A DNA stretch of 55,078 nt from Macrococcoides goetzii (lineage in GTDB: Bacteria > Bacillota > Bacilli > Staphylococcales > Staphylococcaceae). A program made the translations under genes and the position numbers. Shown here one piece after another: positions 26,763 to 34,706 of this stretch; positions within the stretch are counted from its first letter, which is position 1, and the number at the start of each line of letters is the position of its first letter. The notes beneath the pieces were generated by a model. It was not told where the DNA came from. It saw only the letters and a program-made list of their open reading frames with translations, and ran no database searches. The stretch lies in contig NZ_MJBI02000010.1 of the NCBI RefSeq assembly GCF_002742385.2, forward strand, positions 1-55,078. The letters run 5' to 3'.

Positions 26763-27848
26763 ATGGATAAATATCAAATTAAAGCACTTGCACTTTCTGT
26801 ATTAACTGCATCACAATTCGTTCTACCTACAGCTGTACTTGATCATCAAATACCCGAAGCACAAGACGGTGTCGTGAACTTAAAATCAGTCGGTGACGTA
26901 CTCGTTCATGGTCATGTGGCACGTCATGCACAGACGGCAAATGGTTATGACTTTAATCCAGGATTTGAAGCGGTTAAACCGATGATTGAGAACGCTGATA
27001 TTGCGATTGCTAATCTTGAGACACCCATCGCTGCAAATGAATTAGGTCTAGGTGATTATCCTACATTTAATTTGCCCCCTGAAGTCGCACAGGCCATTAA
27101 AAATGCTGGATTCGATATTGTCTCAAATGCGAATAACCACGCACTTGATCAGGGACAAAAAGGATTGCATATTTCTTTAGATTACTTAGATAAAATGCAC
27201 TTACCATATGTCGGTGCTTATCGCAGTCAGGAAGATCATGACAAACCACGTATCATCGAAGAAAACGGTGTAAAACTTGGCTTTTTAGCATACACATATG
27301 GGACAAATGGGCATGAACCAACTGCTGATTATGATGTGAATTTTATCGACCTTAAAAAAATGAAAAAAGATATCGAAACATTAAAACCACAAGTTGATGG
27401 CGTTGTTGTCTCATTACATATGGGCACAGAATATCAGCACCACGAGAATCAAGAGCAACGAGATGTAGCGCAGGCGCTAACGGATTACGGTGCGGATATT
27501 GTTCTTGGAGGGCATCCTCACGCTTTAGAACCGATGAAACAGGATAAAGATAGTTTTATCATCTATAGCCAAGGTAATTTCTTTAGTGGACAAGGGCAAA
27601 TGCAGACACGTCTAGGCGGGATTCTATCTTTAGATATTAAGAAAACTAAAGATGGTGTTGAAGTAGCATCAGGTGAGTTCTTACCGACATACAATGAAGG
27701 TGATTATAATGCAGGCGGTTACAAAACTGTACCTTTAATGCAGTCATCACTTGATGCCGGTACGAAACAAACACAGTTTAATTTCATTAATGATTTAATG
27801 ACAACGTATCCTTCAAAAGTGAAAGTTGTGGAGAATTTATCACATTAA
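26763..27848 (+). CDS. CapA-family (poly-gamma-glutamate type) metallophosphatase-like protein
   Basis: The 361-residue protein starts with a hydrophobic segment (about 6-24) that could anchor or export it, after GGAGTTTAAC. The PGA_cap fold follows with motifs in order: SVGDVLVHGH (about 42), ANLETPIA (about 80), FDIVSNANNHALDQG (about 119-133), VVVSLHMGTEYQ and ADIVLGGHPHALEP. These metal-ligand motifs are intact. CapA proteins take part in poly-gamma-glutamate capsule formation, but many members occur alone; no capB or capC gene is adjacent. Its gene has its own promoter-like TATAAT at 26725-26730, with a weak -35. Confidence 0.88.
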   Translation: MDKYQIKALALSVLTASQFVLPTAVLDHQIPEAQDGVVNLKSVGDVLVHGHVARHAQTANGYDFNPGFEAVKPMIENADIAIANLETPIAANELGLGDYPTFNLPPEVAQAIKNAGFDIVSNANNHALDQGQKGLHISLDYLDKMHLPYVGAYRSQEDHDKPRIIEENGVKLGFLAYTYGTNGHEPTADYDVNFIDLKKMKKDIETLKPQVDGVVVSLHMGTEYQHHENQEQRDVAQALTDYGADIVLGGHPHALEPMKQDKDSFIIYSQGNFFSGQGQMQTRLGGILSLDIKKTKDGVEVASGEFLPTYNEGDYNAGGYKTVPLMQSSLDAGTKQTQFNFINDLMTTYPSKVKVVENLSH

Positions 27849-27918
27849 AGTAAAAATACCTTGTATTTTAGGTTAAAAGTATTATAATAACCTTCTACAC
27901 ATAGAAAGAAGGATGAAT

Positions 27919-28218
27919 ATGTCACTATCAGTTGAAGAACGTAAAGTTACAAGCACAGAATTATACGCTCATCTAAACGATGCGACGTTATCTATTGCCA
28001 CAATCGCAGAACATTTTAATTTAACATCTCAGGATATTACAGCAATTTTAAATATGGATAATTCGCAAATGTCTACAATACTTCCAACGAATGAATTTAT
28101 TCATCTCGTTTGGGATGTTAGAGATTATATCAATGATACACTGAGAACACACGGTATTACGCCAAAAGAATACAGTTATTTAAAAGGTATGAAAACCAAT
28201 TATTGGTTTTTACAATAA
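27919..28218 (+). CDS. DUF2316-family small protein
   Basis: Two ATGs open the frame; the second (27919) is chosen because AAGGA lies just before it and the first overlaps that site. The 99-residue protein has a helix-turn-helix-like part (LYAHLNDATLSIATIAEHFN, then LTSQDITAILNM) and a C-terminal VWDVRDYINDTLRTHG and YSYLKGMKTNYWFLQ, the DUF2316 signature as I know it. It is probably DNA-binding or regulatory, but that is inferred from the helical repeats. A terminator follows. Confidence 0.7.
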   Translation: MSLSVEERKVTSTELYAHLNDATLSIATIAEHFNLTSQDITAILNMDNSQMSTILPTNEFIHLVWDVRDYINDTLRTHGITPKEYSYLKGMKTNYWFLQ

Positions 28219-28222
28219 TAGA

Positions 28223-28255
28223 AGAGGGTTGAGACTTATGTCTCACCCTCTTTTT
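28223..28255 (+). terminator. terminator after the DUF2316 gene
   Basis: AGAGGGTTGAGAC pairs with GTCTCACCCTCT with one bulged T, followed by TTTTTAT. It lies between convergent genes and could stop both. Confidence 0.85.
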
Positions 28256-28270
28256 ATAACACAATATGCA

Positions 28271-29005
28271 TTATTTTCTTCGTGCAGAAATAATAAGCAT
28301 CATCGGTCTTCTTAATTCATCTTTCATCTCAGGCACTTCATCTAGTAGCTTTTCACTTGGCTCAGGTTCAGAGATGCCCTTAATCACAAAATCATTATCA
28401 ATCAGCACACTTAAGTAATGTGAAAGTGTGCGATGATATTTCCTTACTTCTTCCCCAAGAAATTGTGTCTCACGTTCGCCTTCTTTATAATAATTGTCAA
28501 CCGGCCAGAACAATTTATTGCCTGCCTCATCATAGATCCAGTCCTGACTACCTTCTGCTGTAAATACAGGGTGTTCTACACTAAAGATAAACGTACCGTT
28601 AATCGTTAATACTTCCTTCACCTGCTCAACAACATCTTTAAATGACGGTAAATAATGTATTGCTAATGAGCTCATTACTACTTCAAATTCGTGTGGTTCA
28701 AAGTCTAATTCATCCATCGACTGATTAATAAAGGTGATTTTATCTGCGTCCGGCTGTGCCTGCGCACGCTCTAACATCTTTTCAGAAATATCGATTCCGA
28801 CAACTTTTTCTGCGCCTTGTTCTACCGCATATTGACAATGCCAGCCGTAACCACAACCTAAATCCAGCACCGCAGCACCATTTAATTCGGGTAGCATTTC
28901 TTTAAAGCTCTCCCATTCACCTGCTGCTTCTAAACCTTTCTTTGAGCGTTCCATCTCGCTATATTTATCGAACAATGACCGATTATCATACATATTATTG
29001 TCCAT
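28271..29005 (-). CDS. class I SAM-dependent methyltransferase
   Basis: ATG 29005 is chosen because AAGGAG lies five bases upstream; the frame runs two codons longer. The 244-residue protein has motif I VLDLGCGYGWHCQYA (about 46-60), the acidic VVGIDISEKML, the post-motif ITFINQSMDELDF and motif IV EVVMSSLAIHYL. These are the marks of a Rossmann-fold methyltransferase. The C-terminal half (FSVEHPVFTAEG, LSHYLSVLIDNDF) is typical of small-molecule methyltransferases. The substrate is unknown. Confidence 0.85.
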   Translation of the reverse strand: MDNNMYDNRSLFDKYSEMERSKKGLEAAGEWESFKEMLPELNGAAVLDLGCGYGWHCQYAVEQGAEKVVGIDISEKMLERAQAQPDADKITFINQSMDELDFEPHEFEVVMSSLAIHYLPSFKDVVEQVKEVLTINGTFIFSVEHPVFTAEGSQDWIYDEAGNKLFWPVDNYYKEGERETQFLGEEVRKYHRTLSHYLSVLIDNDFVIKGISEPEPSEKLLDEVPEMKDELRRPMMLIISARRK

Positions 29006-29082
29006 AGGCACTCCTTTAAGTATCTTACTAGCATTTACTTTATCAAAATTATAATCGTTTATAAAGTTTTTTGAATAGTATT

Positions 29083-29130
29083 TAAAAAAAGAACAAACAA
29101 TAAAATCATAATGATTTTCAATGTTTGTTC
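29083..29130 (-). terminator. long hairpin terminator before the methyltransferase gene
   Basis: On the minus strand GAACAAACA pairs with TGTTTGTTC and, inside it, AAAATCAT pairs with ATGATTTT, followed by seven T (29090-29084). It ends transcription from the lipoprotein gene at 29153. Confidence 0.82.
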
Positions 29131-29152
29131 ATCAGTTGGTATACAAATTTTT

Positions 29153-29926
29153 TCACTTTGGCAGTGCACTCTTCTTGTCCTCTGCTGAGTCATTCATCGG
29201 TAATGCCTCACTACCGTTTGCTGTATAAATGACAATCTCTAGAGATGACGACTCACTCGTTGGTGATTCGTTTGTAGTATCTGGTTCAACCATTGCTTCC
29301 ATCTGGACGTTATCCTCAATAGATTGTACGCCATAGTACGCTCTGTTAAAATAAGTGTTTCCTTTTGAGAAATCAGTATAACCGTCTTCTTTTAGTGCTG
29401 TATCTTTCGTCGTAATCGCTGAAGCTATTTTACCAAATGACTGAATATATTTATCATTTGCTTTCTTAACTTCTGCATCTACTTTTTTAATTTGAGGCAA
29501 TGCTTTTGCCGTTTGAACTTTCGCTTCGTATTTGACAACAATATTTTTCACTTTTTTAAGTTGCTGTTCAACATCTTTTTTATTATCGTAAACAGTCATC
29601 GTATTAATGACACGATCCATCTCTTTTGAATATTCTCTAACGGTGTCAACATATTCATATTTCGATGTAATAGGTTTTACTTTCGGAATTTTCGAAGCAA
29701 CTTCTATTGATATTTCTTTTTTGAGTTGCTGAATGTTTTCGTCTGCAATTTGTTTGTGATGTGGTTTAATTTCTTTAGGATTACTTTGTATAAATTCCAT
29801 TTCAACAGTAGGTGTAGCTTGATGATTCTTAGATGATTGTTTCTGTGTAGATGTGTGTGCAACTTCTTCTTCATGACAGCCTGTGAGTATTAGGGTAATT
29901 GTGCACAATGCTATGACCTTCTTCAT
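29153..29926 (-). CDS. lipoprotein, unknown function, helical middle
   Basis: ATG 29926 after GGAGGATGC is chosen over the longer frame, and it gives a clean lipoprotein signal: MKKVIALCTITLILTGC, with Cys17 lipidated. The 257-residue protein has a polar linker and then a long charged helical region (about 60-165, with KEMDRVINTMTVYD and LKKVKNIVVKYEAKVQTAK), probably a coiled coil or helical bundle. It ends in a low-complexity Ser/Glu/Thr tail (EPDTTNESPTSESSS). I do not recognise a family. It has its own terminator and ribosome site. Confidence 0.7.
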   Translation of the reverse strand: MKKVIALCTITLILTGCHEEEVAHTSTQKQSSKNHQATPTVEMEFIQSNPKEIKPHHKQIADENIQQLKKEISIEVASKIPKVKPITSKYEYVDTVREYSKEMDRVINTMTVYDNKKDVEQQLKKVKNIVVKYEAKVQTAKALPQIKKVDAEVKKANDKYIQSFGKIASAITTKDTALKEDGYTDFSKGNTYFNRAYYGVQSIEDNVQMEAMVEPDTTNESPTSESSSLEIVIYTANGSEALPMNDSAEDKKSALPK

Positions 29927-29995
29927 GCATCCTCCAAAAATATCCTTATGTTTATCAGTACTCACATATTTTAACATAACACAGTCATATTGTAA

Positions 29996-30772
29996 CTAGT
30001 TTTGAAGAAACAATTTAACCTCTTTCACAAAATCATCATATTGTTCATATAACAAGCCATGTCCGCTATCTTCATAGATTGATAACTTACTTGCAGGTAG
30101 TAGTGCAGCAAGTGCTTCCACTTCTTCGACTGGTACAAGCTCATCATGTCTACCGCTCATCACGAGCGTCTTAACTTCAATCACATCAAGCTTTTGAGGG
30201 TTATAATCAACAGTAGAGATAATAACTGCATCTTCTTCTTTTTCAGTCATACCACTTTGTGTATCTTTCATCTTCTTATAATATTTTTTTACAGTTTTAA
30301 CATCTTTAAACATATAATCTTCCAGCATTGCGTTACGTTCTTTGCGTGACATCGTTCTTAATATATTTGCATATTGATTATGAAATTCACGCTCAGCTTC
30401 ATAGTAGCTTCTAATCCCTGTACTGATTAATATTAATTTATTTACATAATTTGGATATTTCGAAGCAATTGTTGCTGCGACAGAACCACCGAGTCCAAAT
30501 CCTAAAAAGTGTGCTTCTTTAATATACAAAAGGTCCAGAACTGTTAATACATCTTCTACATAATCGTCCATATGAATTTCTAACGGTTTATCACTAAATC
30601 CATGACCACGCAAATCTATTTTAATAATTTGAAAATTTTTCATAAATGCCGTATCGAAATCATCAAACATTGTTGTGTTCATAAATTGGCCATGTAGCAT
30701 CACTAGTGGATACCCTTTTCCAATGAGTTCGTAATGAACAGCTACATCATTATTTGTTAGTGCTAGTTCCAT
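29996..30772 (-). CDS. alpha/beta-hydrolase-fold protein lacking the nucleophile serine
   Basis: The 258-residue protein has the fold markers: oxyanion MLHGQFMN (about 25), strand IKIDLRGHGFSDKP, the elbow FLGFGLGGS (about 90-97), late acid SGRHDELVP (about 207) and EDSGHGLLYEQ with the His (about 236). At the nucleophile elbow the usual GxSxG is GFGLG: residue 93, the position of the catalytic Ser, is Gly (codon GGA). The catalytic Asp and His seem to be kept. It may be inactive as an esterase, or use another residue. It follows the bactofilin-like gene by 11 bp in one operon with a HAD phosphatase. The ribosome site is AGAGGGAT. Confidence 0.82.
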   Translation of the reverse strand: MELALTNNDVAVHYELIGKGYPLVMLHGQFMNTTMFDDFDTAFMKNFQIIKIDLRGHGFSDKPLEIHMDDYVEDVLTVLDLLYIKEAHFLGFGLGGSVAATIASKYPNYVNKLILISTGIRSYYEAEREFHNQYANILRTMSRKERNAMLEDYMFKDVKTVKKYYKKMKDTQSGMTEKEEDAVIISTVDYNPQKLDVIEVKTLVMSGRHDELVPVEEVEALAALLPASKLSIYEDSGHGLLYEQYDDFVKEVKLFLQN

Positions 30773-30783
30773 CTTCTATCCCT

Positions 30784-31494
30784 CTAGTCTCTCGTAATTT
30801 TTGCAAATTCTAATACATCTGAAGCTTCGTCGTATTTATAATCATTAACGTACTCTACAACTTTAATCGAGCAATGTGCTTTAATCGTTGCATCATCTGC
30901 ACGCAGTAGATCACAAACTACATTTTCTACACTTGCATTGACTGCATCGATTTCACGTACTGTAAGGATTGATGATTCATCTTTAAAAATTAACTTTTCT
31001 CGTTCTGCTTTCACCGTAAGGTCGTCGCATATAATATAGCGAATGTTACTTACTTCAGCGACGGTAATCGTTACGTTTTCTGCATTCAGCTCTTCATCCA
31101 GACGCACTGATCCATTAGACTGAAATGTAGTGGCTTTTACTGGCCCCATACCAATAAATGCACCTTTATTTTGAATATCGTTCACTTTTATTCCACGCTT
31201 TAAGTCAACCGTCCCTTTATTATCGATTGTGTCGATAACAGATTCATCCTGTACTACAATATAGCCATCTTCACCAATTACAAGTTCATTCGTTTCAAGT
31301 GTTCCTTCAATGACTAATTCACCATAAACTTTCAAATAAGGTACATTTAATTTACCTTCAATTTTTAATACACTATCTTTCTCAATGATTAGTTCATTGG
31401 CCTCAACACTTGAAGTGACTACTGAATTTCCTTCAACATTGATTGTCTCGAATATACCGCCTGTAACTGTTTCATCTTTCCATACGACATTCAT
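30784..31494 (-). CDS. bactofilin-like / polymer-forming beta-helix protein
   Basis: The 236-residue protein is a run of short beta strands with alternating hydrophobic residues (NELIIEKDSVLKIEGKLNV, YLKVYGELVIEGTLE, YIVVQDESVIDTIDNKG), the pattern of bactofilin-type right-handed beta-helices. There is no signal or membrane segment, so it is probably cytosolic. It starts two bases after the HAD gene stop region, with GAGGAG inside the end of the HAD gene, so the two are coupled. A scaffold or polymer role is inferred from family. Confidence 0.65.
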   Translation of the reverse strand: MNVVWKDETVTGGIFETINVEGNSVVTSSVEANELIIEKDSVLKIEGKLNVPYLKVYGELVIEGTLETNELVIGEDGYIVVQDESVIDTIDNKGTVDLKRGIKVNDIQNKGAFIGMGPVKATTFQSNGSVRLDEELNAENVTITVAEVSNIRYIICDDLTVKAEREKLIFKDESSILTVREIDAVNASVENVVCDLLRADDATIKAHCSIKVVEYVNDYKYDEASDVLEFAKITRD

Positions 31495-32169
31495 CTATAT
31501 CGTCTCCTCACCTATAATATTAAATAACTCTGATAAGTCTTCAATTCGATTGTTCATCATTGTTTCACCAGGGGCTTTAAAATAATGATTATCTTTAAAT
31601 ACTGTCTTCATTCCTAAACGGTGGGCCGCTTCGATATCATTTACCGGATGGTCACCAACAAAAATACATTCCTCCGGTTTAACGCCGAGCTTATCACACA
31701 TCATCATAAATATTTCCGGTTCAGGTTTTCTGTAACCTACCGCCTCTGAAATTAACGTTTCTAAAACATATTTCTCTATACCCAAAACATCGATTATATA
31801 ACTTTGATGTGATACCTTACCATTTGTAATAATACCTATTTTTAATCCTCTATTTTGAATTCTTGAAATAATATCTTTTAAATCAGGAAAACCTGTCGCA
31901 AACTTCGGATAATTTAAATCATAGTCCAGCAGTAAATCCTTCTTTTCGATGTAATGAATATCAAGTTGATTAAGCAATGCTTTGTATACACGATCTTTTT
32001 TCACATAACCGTGTTCGTCGTATGCTATAAAATAATTGATATAGTCATTTATTTGTACATGCGTAAAATATTCTCTATATCTTTCAAACTGATCTTCTAA
32101 AAATAATCGTAACGAACGTTCTCGATCAAGTAATGTACCATCCAAATCAAATATGATTGCTCTTTCCAT
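31495..32169 (-). CDS. HAD-superfamily phosphatase (PpaX/Gph-like)
   Basis: The 224-residue protein starts with the HAD motif I FDLDGTLLDRE (Asp nucleophile at about 8). Motif II is IGIITNGKVSHQS, the motif III Lys lies near VGYRKPEPEIFMMMCD, and motif IV is IFVGDHPVNDIEAA. A helical cap between I and II makes it subfamily IA. It is likely a small-metabolite phosphatase; substrate unknown. The start has TGGAGGGG. It is the first gene of a three-gene operon with the bactofilin-like and hydrolase-fold genes. Confidence 0.85.
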   Translation of the reverse strand: MERAIIFDLDGTLLDRERSLRLFLEDQFERYREYFTHVQINDYINYFIAYDEHGYVKKDRVYKALLNQLDIHYIEKKDLLLDYDLNYPKFATGFPDLKDIISRIQNRGLKIGIITNGKVSHQSYIIDVLGIEKYVLETLISEAVGYRKPEPEIFMMMCDKLGVKPEECIFVGDHPVNDIEAAHRLGMKTVFKDNHYFKAPGETMMNNRIEDLSELFNIIGEETI

Positions 32170-32241
32170 CTAAACCCCTCCAGTTAACAATAGTATAGCC
32201 TATCTGTTAAAATGAAATCGACTAAAATGACGAGGTGACTT

Positions 32242-32757
32242 ATGAACTGGCAAAAAAGACGTATCATCGACAAAACGGATTATCGTGTCTTTCAAGTCAA
32301 TACGACAGAATTTTCTTATCAGGCACAAAGTGCTGAATTTTATCAGATTGAGGCTCCACAATGGGTTAATATTATCGCAGAACATACAGATTGTATCGTC
32401 ATGATCAGGCAGTATCGTATCGGCATAGAAGATTACACACTTGAATTACCTGGCGGCATCGTTGATAGAGACGAACTTCCATTAATTGCTGGTCAAAGAG
32501 AACTCAGTGAGGAAACAGGATATATCGGCGAAGCGCAAGTGATTGGCGTTATGCATCCGAACCCAGCTTTATTTACAAATCAATTAACGACACTTTTAGT
32601 GACCGGCAGCGAGCAAAGCGGGACTATTTCCCGAGAAATATTTGAAGATATCGAAGTCGTCCTCGTTCCAATTAAAGACTTAAAAACAAAAATAGCGCAT
32701 GGCGAAATCGCCAATGCGCTTACTTTAGCGAGTTTAATGCAATACTTTAGTTTATAG
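32242..32757 (+). CDS. Nudix hydrolase (ADP-ribose-pyrophosphatase-like)
   Basis: The 171-residue protein has the Nudix box GGIVDRDELPLIAGQRELSE-ETG (about 71-93) with the REx2EE metal-binding core. The flanking CIVMIRQYRIGIEDYTLELPGG is typical of the ADP-ribose/NADH pyrophosphatase subgroup. The start follows GAGGTGAC. The last 11 bp overlap the stop end of the convergent permease gene, and a hairpin at 32694-32720 in its coding part serves as that gene's terminator. Confidence 0.85.
   Translation: MNWQKRRIIDKTDYRVFQVNTTEFSYQAQSAEFYQIEAPQWVNIIAEHTDCIVMIRQYRIGIEDYTLELPGGIVDRDELPLIAGQRELSEETGYIGEAQVIGVMHPNPALFTNQLTTLLVTGSEQSGTISREIFEDIEVVLVPIKDLKTKIAHGEIANALTLASLMQYFSL
32694..32720 (-). terminator. 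terminator of the btuC-like gene embedded in the Nudix coding sequence
   Basis: On the minus strand AGCGCAT...GGCGA...TCGCC...ATGCGCT forms a GC-rich 12-bp stem, followed by ATTTTTGTTTTT. It lies 27 bp past the permease stop, while on the plus strand it is coding for the end of the Nudix protein. Confidence 0.82.
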
Positions 32758-33697
32758 TATTTCTGTTTTGTTTCATAATAATCCATAGTAATAGCGGCAT
32801 ACCCATTAAACACATCATGATCGATACAGGAATCTGTACCGGATAAAGCATTGCTCTGCCCAGAAAATCTCCCGTTAAGACGAGTAATATTGCAAGAAAT
32901 AATGTCAGGTTCAGTTTCGTAAAATGATTTCCTTTAAAATTCAGTTTTACAAACGGCGGAATAATCATACCGACAAATCCAATAATACCTGTCATACTAA
33001 TGAGCACAGCACACATAATACTCGTTGTAATAAGCAAAATATAGATGATTGTATTCGTTCGTAAACCAAGTGCAATCGCTCGGTCTTGTCCTAAACTAAG
33101 TATTTCAATTTGCTGCTGTAAAAAATAAATAATCATCATGCCCACAATAGTTAATGGTAATAAAATCATAATATCTTTATAACTTACTGTGTTTATTGAG
33201 CCAAACAAATAATTCATGATGTTGGATGACTTCTCCGGAAACATCAGCACTAACACATAAACGAGGCTGGAAAAGAAGAAGTTAATAAACATGCCGATTA
33301 GTATCATCCATGTTGTCTGTGAATTAAATTTATGATTTAAGCTGGCAAGGATCACTATCAGTAACGTTATCATACTGAATAGAATACTAAATATCGCTGT
33401 CATCGTAATACTAAATCCTAATACGATGGAAAGCGCACTCCCAAAACTTGCACCACTGGCAAGTCCTAACGAAAAACTATCTGCAAGATAATTATTTAAT
33501 ACGGTCTGAAAAACATATCCTGTAATGGAAAGAATGATTCCGACGAGCATACCCGTAATAATTCTTGGCAGTCTAATCTCAAGTAAAATCGTCCTACCCA
33601 TTGGATCCGTTAAATCTAACCATCCATAATCATCGTAAAAGAGTGATAGCAATGTCACGATAAGAATAAGTGTTAATACGATAATGTTATTTTTCAT
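32747..33697 (-). CDS. FecCD/BtuC-family ABC permease
   Basis: ATG 33697 is chosen; it overlaps the end of the btuF-like gene by 11 bp, and the longer frame lies inside that gene. The 316-residue product has about nine membrane segments and family marks: LRLPRIITGMLVGI (about 45), GLASGASFGSALSI (about 80) and MTGIIGFVGMIIPPFVKL near the end. It forms the channel of an importer for cobalamin, heme or siderophore-iron. No ATPase gene is next to it, so a distant or shared ATPase must complete it. Confidence 0.88.
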   Translation of the reverse strand: MKNNIIVLTLILIVTLLSLFYDDYGWLDLTDPMGRTILLEIRLPRIITGMLVGIILSITGYVFQTVLNNYLADSFSLGLASGASFGSALSIVLGFSITMTAIFSILFSMITLLIVILASLNHKFNSQTTWMILIGMFINFFFSSLVYVLVLMFPEKSSNIMNYLFGSINTVSYKDIMILLPLTIVGMMIIYFLQQQIEILSLGQDRAIALGLRTNTIIYILLITTSIMCAVLISMTGIIGFVGMIIPPFVKLNFKGNHFTKLNLTLFLAILLVLTGDFLGRAMLYPVQIPVSIMMCLMGMPLLLWIIMKQNRNTIN

Positions 33698-34550
33698 GTG
33701 CGATAGCTTTGGCAATGGTTTCCATACCTTGTGCGATTCTTGGTCCTGGACGTGATACAGTATCCGGATCAACTGCATAGATTTGATTTTGTTTTACCGC
33801 TTCAACATGCTTAAATCCATTTCTTGACTTCACTTCTTTGATTAACGCTGCATTTGACAGACCACTCGTAGAGATAATGATATCCGGATTTTTCTTAACG
33901 ATTGATTCCGTACTCACCGCCTGGTAACCTTCTATACCACTAAATATATTGACTGCACCCAACTGTTTCAGTAAATCATTCATTAATGTATGATTACCAC
34001 CCGTATAAATGTCAGGATGTGATGAAATTTCCAGAAACACTTTTTTACCTTGGACATCTTTTTTGTATTTAATCGCAGTTTCTTGAATTTGACGTTTAAT
34101 ATCTTTTATCAATGCTTTACCCTCAGCTTCTTTATGTGTCACACTAGCAATTTGTTCTATGCTTTTATATAGCGAATCAAATGAATTAGCATCCTGAACG
34201 ACGACGACTTTAATACCTTTTGACCTCAACTTTTGTAACGTCTTCTCCTGCGCTTTTTCCATCGATTGATGCGCAAACACAATCGTTGGCTTTGCTTTTA
34301 ATATCGCTTCATAATCAAGCTTCATTCCGTCAAACTTTTCCTTATCTTTAACCTGTTTAGGATAATCATCTACTGTCGAAACACCGATAATCTCTTTATA
34401 AACGCCTAAATCATAAAGGATTTCCGTATTGCTCGGTATTAACGAAATAATACGTTCCTTAGTGTCAGACTGCTGAACCTTGTCTGCCGTATTACAGCCT
34501 GAAACGATGAAAAGTACTGTCATCAAGAGTATAAATAACGTTTTCTTCAT
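33687..34550 (-). CDS. BtuF-like ABC substrate-binding lipoprotein
   Basis: ATG 34550 follows GGAGGATTT and yields a lipoprotein signal (MKKTLFILLMTVLFIVSGC, Cys19). The 287-residue protein has the two-lobed metal-chelate receptor fold: RIISLIPSNTEILYDLG at the start of lobe 1, KPTIVFAHQS, and the single helix linking the lobes (about 125-155). Lobe 2 has NPDIIISTSG and IYAVDPDTVSRPGPRIAQG. RIISLxPSxTE is typical of BtuF/ferrichrome receptors. Cobalamin or siderophore binding is likely; ligand not proved. It is the first gene of the pair with the permease and starts after the argS terminator. Confidence 0.87.
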   Translation of the reverse strand: MKKTLFILLMTVLFIVSGCNTADKVQQSDTKERIISLIPSNTEILYDLGVYKEIIGVSTVDDYPKQVKDKEKFDGMKLDYEAILKAKPTIVFAHQSMEKAQEKTLQKLRSKGIKVVVVQDANSFDSLYKSIEQIASVTHKEAEGKALIKDIKRQIQETAIKYKKDVQGKKVFLEISSHPDIYTGGNHTLMNDLLKQLGAVNIFSGIEGYQAVSTESIVKKNPDIIISTSGLSNAALIKEVKSRNGFKHVEAVKQNQIYAVDPDTVSRPGPRIAQGMETIAKAIAHEK

Positions 34551-34612
34551 AAATCCTCCATCCATTCAATTTTGTATAATTATACCATATGCAATATCTT
34601 TCTTACAAAATA

Positions 34613-34670
34613 CAAAAACCGAAGAAAACTATAAATCAAAGAGCGATTTATTAGTTTTCTTCGGTTTTTG
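34613..34670. terminator. large bidirectional terminator between argS and the btuF-like operon
   Basis: CAAAAACCGAAGAAAACTA (34613-34631) pairs with TAGTTTTCTTCGGTTTTTG (34652-34670), and TAAATC/GATTTA extends the stem inside. On the minus strand a T-rich tail follows, so it ends argS. Confidence 0.88.
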
Positions 34671-34706
34671 CTTGTGGCACAACACTTCAGTTCCAGCCTC
34701 TAGTTA

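Noticed and set aside
27850-27875. Terminator after the CapA-like gene
   Set aside because: AAAATAC-CTT-GTATTTT is only seven A/T-rich pairs with a short loop and no T tract, so it is too weak to call.
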